NCBI GenBank assembly: GCA_035637115.1
Contig: DASPXV010000205.1
Span: 1 to 9,860 of the forward strand
Direction: 5' to 3'
DNA length: 9,860 bases
From: JAICSD01 sp035637115
GTDB lineage: Bacteria > Acidobacteriota > Vicinamibacteria > Vicinamibacterales > 2-12-FULL-66-21
Shown here: positions 7,192-9,860 of the stretch, in pieces
Position numbering within the stretch: the first letter of the stretch is position 1
Layout: each line of letters starts with the position of its first letter
Translations under genes and position numbers: made by a program
The notes under the pieces: model-generated
Databases searched by the model: none
Told to the model about the DNA's origin: nothing
What the model saw: the letters and a program-made list of their open reading frames with translations, nothing else

Positions 7192-9559
7192 CCGGGCGCC
7201 TCCACGCACAGCAGATTGCGAGGAAGGCCGCCGTGGCGGTGCTGATAGCCGCGCCGATGTAGAACTTCCTCGGGCGATACGTGAACGTGACGGTGTGCTG
7301 CCCGGTCGCGATGTGGACCGCGCGGAACAGGCCGTTGGCGCGCATCAGCGCCGCCGGCTCGCCATCCACGGTGACGTGCCAGTCGGGGTCGTACGTGTCG
7401 AGCAGTGCGAGGTACGCGTCGTGCGGGGCGCCGGCGCGCAGGACCACGCGATTGAGTCCGTCTTCGACGAACGTCGCAAACGCGGGCACCGATGGCCCCG
7501 GCTTGCCCGCGGGCAGCGGCGGCGGTTCGCTGACGAGCACGCCGCGCGTCGGATCGAATCGCGCCAGGAACAGGCCGTGGATCTGCCAGTCCACATCCGG
7601 CCCCATGAGCGCGTCCGGCACGACATAGGCGCGGCGTGCGTCCGGGTTGTAGTCGTACAACTGCAACTGGTCGGCGCCGACCATGCGCGCGAGCGGGGTC
7701 GCTCCGGGATATGGCGGCGTCGGCAGGAGCACGAACCGCGTGCCCACGCGTGAAAGGAACCGCAGGCGATCCTCGCGCGGCGCGATCTTGAACCATCCGC
7801 CGGCGCGCGCGAAGTCGGTGGACCACAGCACGGGCAGATCGTATGACATCGACTCGCGGATCTGGTGACCGGATGTGTGAAAGACGAATTGCCCGACGAT
7901 GATGTAGCGCTGCTCCAGTTCCGAGTATTCGTCGAGGTAGCGCGCGTATTTCGGCGCATCCACGTCCATCGTGTTGACGTAGCCCTCGAGACGACCGCCG
8001 ACGTACACGCGCTCGTGCATGTCCTTGGGAATCAGTTCCGTCCACGCCGGATGCTGCAGGATCTTCGGATCCGTCGTCGGATTCACGCTCGAATTGGACG
8101 CGAGCAGATCCACGACGGCGAAGGCGGAAAACACGGCGAGCGCGAGGCGCCGCTCGCGCCGGGCCGAGGCCGCAAGCCACAGCAGGAATCCACCGCAGAT
8201 CATTTTCAGAAGCAGTGACGTCAGGAGCGGACGCGCGCGATACAGGACGAACTCTGCTCCCTGGATCGGCGCCGGCACGTTCGCCCACACGGCCAGATGG
8301 AAGAAGCCCCTGATCGGAAGCGCGGGAGCGAGCAGCACCCACGCGACGGTGACGTAACTCAGTGCGGCGGCGACGCCGGTGACGATCAGGACGATGCGCA
8401 GCGCGCGGCGCGGCACGTCCGCGTGGAGCAACCACTCGAACGCCATGGCGGCGAGGGTCGCGATCCCGAACGCGGCCAGCGAGAAGTACTTCACCGGGAA
8501 CCGGAAGCTCTTGAGCGGCGGCACCAGTTCCTGGAGCGCCGGGTAGATCGGTGTGTAGGGTCCGAGCGAGGCGATCGCGCAGCTGAGAATCACGACCGTC
8601 CAGAACCGCGTGCCCGGCCGCCCCGAAAATGTCGCGACGCCCGCAAGCAGCGCGATCGGCAACCCGACGTACATCGTGTAGTAGAAGGGATCGCGCTGGC
8701 TGTTCAGCGCGAGCATCCAGACGAGTTCTCGCAGGTTCGAGTGGAAGTAATCGCCGAAGAAGTGCGGCACCAGCAGCTCGATCAACGCGAGCGGATGGAA
8801 CGCCCAGAAGTCGCTCGCTTCCATGGTGCCGCGCATCGAGCCGCGCGCCGCCGCCGCGAGCGGCACGTACTGGATCGCCGCGAGAAACAGCCCCGCGGCA
8901 AAGCCGGCGCCGACGAGGAGCACGAGCCGCCGGTCGCGCCAGCGTCCTTCCTGGAACACCGTATACGCGCCGGCGATGGCGAGCGTCGCCGCCAGCGACA
9001 CGGGCTCCCCCGCCAGCGCCTGACAGCCGATCGTGATGGCTAGCAGCGCGACTGCACGCGGCGAACGCCGCTCGAACAGTCGTTCGAGCGCCCAGAACAC
9101 GTACGGCACCGCCGCGACGGACCAGGACATGTTCGGAAAGTTCGTGGTGGAGATGATCGGCCCGGACACGGCGAACGCCACGGCGCCAAATGCGGACACG
9201 CGCTCACCGTGATGACGCCGCAGAAAGAAGTACATGCCCGCGGCGGCCAGCGGGATCGGCAACGCGACCCACACGTTGAACGCAGGAATTTCCGGAAGCA
9301 GCAACCGAATCAGCAGCGACGGCAGGTGGAACAGCTGGTACAGCGCGTCGTTCACGGCCGCCTGGCCATGCGCGGGGTACGGGTCCCACAGCGGGAACGT
9401 GCCGGAGTAAATGCTATGACGCAGAAACAGGAATCGCGACCGGAACGCCATCGTCAGGTCGCGGACGAAGAAGACTTTGGAAAGCGTGAAGACGTTGGCG
9501 ACCGGAACGGTCGCGACGGCGAGCGCGAGAAGCAGCCAAAGGCCGCGACGGTGCTTCAT
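7184..9559 (-). CDS. YfhO-family GT-C-type membrane protein (stand-alone paralog)
   Basis: The 791-residue polytopic protein begins MKHRRG followed by a hydrophobic helix, FFVRDL (30-35, with D34 in the first loop) and FPLWDPYPAHGQ (55-66), the YfhO signature region. Many hydrophobic helices follow, with PPLKSFRFPVKY at about 347-358. A C-terminal soluble part contains YVGGRLEGYVN, SYDLPVLW and DTYDPDWHVTVDG, and a last helix ends in CCAWRRPGD. All these motifs recur in the next gene, so the two are tandem paralogs, well diverged. YfhO of Firmicutes is linked to sugar decoration of cell-surface polymers; here the acceptor is unknown and a pilin is one possibility. The ATG at 9559 follows a pyrimidine-rich leader without a Shine-Dalgarno. 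The frame stays open upstream, but that stretch is repeat DNA and antisense-like composition, so I exclude it. The stop at 7184 overlaps the next gene by eight bases. Confidence 0.92.
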   Translation of the reverse strand: MKHRRGLWLLLALAVATVPVANVFTLSKVFFVRDLTMAFRSRFLFLRHSIYSGTFPLWDPYPAHGQAAVNDALYQLFHLPSLLIRLLLPEIPAFNVWVALPIPLAAAGMYFFLRRHHGERVSAFGAVAFAVSGPIISTTNFPNMSWSVAAVPYVFWALERLFERRSPRAVALLAITIGCQALAGEPVSLAATLAIAGAYTVFQEGRWRDRRLVLLVGAGFAAGLFLAAIQYVPLAAAARGSMRGTMEASDFWAFHPLALIELLVPHFFGDYFHSNLRELVWMLALNSQRDPFYYTMYVGLPIALLAGVATFSGRPGTRFWTVVILSCAIASLGPYTPIYPALQELVPPLKSFRFPVKYFSLAAFGIATLAAMAFEWLLHADVPRRALRIVLIVTGVAAALSYVTVAWVLLAPALPIRGFFHLAVWANVPAPIQGAEFVLYRARPLLTSLLLKMICGGFLLWLAASARRERRLALAVFSAFAVVDLLASNSSVNPTTDPKILQHPAWTELIPKDMHERVYVGGRLEGYVNTMDVDAPKYARYLDEYSELEQRYIIVGQFVFHTSGHQIRESMSYDLPVLWSTDFARAGGWFKIAPREDRLRFLSRVGTRFVLLPTPPYPGATPLARMVGADQLQLYDYNPDARRAYVVPDALMGPDVDWQIHGLFLARFDPTRGVLVSEPPPLPAGKPGPSVPAFATFVEDGLNRVVLRAGAPHDAYLALLDTYDPDWHVTVDGEPAALMRANGLFRAVHIATGQHTVTFTYRPRKFYIGAAISTATAAFLAICCAWRRPGD
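7199..7203 (-). promoter_or_regulatory. Shine-Dalgarno GGAGG deciding the start of the YfhO-pilin gene
   Basis: On the coding strand GGAGG is followed by seven bases and GTG at 7191. It lies inside the 3' end of the stand-alone YfhO gene and supports 7191 rather than the GTG at 7209 as the start, and points to coupled translation of the two paralogs. Confidence 0.75.
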
Positions 9560-9562
9560 GTA

Positions 9563-9600
9563 AGACGGAAGCAAGAAGACGGAAGCAAGAAGACGGAAGA
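9563..9600 (-). repeat. 14-base tandem repeats in the gap before the YfhO gene
   Basis: On the plus strand the unit agacggaagcaaga occurs twice without change (9563-9576, 9577-9590), followed by a partial third copy (9591-9600). Related gacggaag and cggaag words continue to about 9660. One strand is nearly all purine. The block separates the pilin stop from the YfhO start and codes for nothing I can recognise. Confidence 0.85.
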
Positions 9601-9646
9601 CGGAAAAGAAAACGGAAGAAAGAAGAAGCGTACTTCTTTCTTCCGT
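9601..9646 (-). terminator. Hairpin with T-rich tail between pilin and YfhO genes (possible weak terminator)
   Basis: A perfect 14-base inverted repeat (acggaagaaagaag at 9612-9625 and its complement at 9633-9646) has a seven-base loop. In the direction of transcription it is followed by TTTCTTTT (about 9611-9604). This could end or attenuate transcription from the pilin gene so that the pilin is made in excess over the operon downstream. The stem is AT-rich for this GC-rich DNA and is built from the local repeat words, so it may be a by-product of repeat growth. Confidence 0.4.
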
Positions 9647-9668
9647 CCTCCGTCTTCCGTTTTGGGCG

Positions 9669-9860
9669 CTACTGAATCGCCGTGCCGCCTGAGGGTGACG
9701 CGGTGTCGCTGCCGCCCGCGCCGATCGAGCTGGTCGCCTGCCAGATCGTGCCCGTCGTGTTGGTGAAGAAGTAGCGCGTGCCCGTGGACGACGAGAGCGG
9801 GTCCGCCCACGCATGGTAACCCGAGGACAGGTTCGTTGCGCCGTTGCAGGCGGTCGAACC
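9669..9860 (-). CDS. Type IV pilin-like protein, C-terminal 63 residues, cut by the window edge
   Basis: The visible end reads TACNGATNLSSGYHAWADP, then a strand-rich stretch with RYFFTNTTGTIWQATSS and a flexible Gly/Ser/Thr tail ending AIQ and TAG. A cysteine within ACNG, followed by GY and then an aromatic strand with FF, matches the layout of the pilin fused to YfhO (PPACNGAAVAEGY, then NFFYGV), so I read it as the end of a pilin whose cysteine closes a C-terminal loop. The N-terminal leader and helix lie outside the window. The frame runs from the window edge to 9669, 109 bases before the YfhO start. Identity rests on resemblance to its neighbour and on context, so it is probable rather than certain. 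Confidence 0.75.
   Translation of the reverse strand, partial: GSTACNGATNLSSGYHAWADPLSSSTGTRYFFTNTTGTIWQATSSIGAGGSDTASPSGGTAIQ

Noticed and set aside
9560..9814. N-terminal extension of the stand-alone YfhO protein by 85 codons
   Set aside because: The extension would run through the repeat block and the pilin's 3' end in another frame, is Arg/Ser-rich, and the MKHRRG start with its helix fits the paralog's N-terminus.

Overview
All genes in this GC-rich window lie on the minus strand and are packed head to tail. No RNA gene, CRISPR array, transposase or phage gene was seen. The most likely source is an Acidobacteriota genome, probably Vicinamibacteria. This rests on the style of the pilins, the VKOR-DsbA fusion next to an ABC exporter, and in-frame peptide inserts reading FRLKAEAT and LPPKGGSHS, which I recall as frequent in predicted proteins of that group. 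It is an inference, because there is no rRNA or marker gene here.

Read in the direction of transcription (right to left), the layout is: the 3' end of a type IV pilin-like gene (9669-9860); a 109-base gap full of GACGGAAG-type repeats with a hairpin; a YfhO-family GT-C-type membrane protein (7184-9559); a second YfhO paralog whose frame runs without a stop into a complete class III prepilin (4222-7191); a VKOR-DsbA disulfide-forming fusion (3015-4208); an ABC ATPase (2071-3018); its ABC-2 type permease (1268-2074); a small TPR protein (432-1271); and the start of a prepilin peptidase (1-432). From 7191 down to position 1 the genes overlap or are separated by at most 13 bases, so they look like one translationally coupled operon.

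The common theme is type IV pilus or pseudopilus production. There are two pilins, each with cysteines suited to a C-terminal disulfide, a periplasmic disulfide-forming enzyme, and a prepilin peptidase to process the leader. The ABC ATPase and permease beside pilD recall the pilG-pilH-pilI-pilD neighbourhood of Myxococcus xanthus. The two YfhO proteins have the look of GT-C glycosyltransferases and may modify the pilin or a cell-envelope polymer; their substrate cannot be read from sequence.

The strongest oddity is the YfhO-prepilin fusion. Predicted topology puts the cleavage site SAG|FTLIE on the cytoplasmic side, so prepilin peptidase could cut a pilin out of a polyprotein. Alternatively, an internal GTG inside the frame makes the pilin separately, or a small indel has fused two genes. 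The same gene carries two in-frame palindromic repeat elements that its neighbouring paralog lacks.
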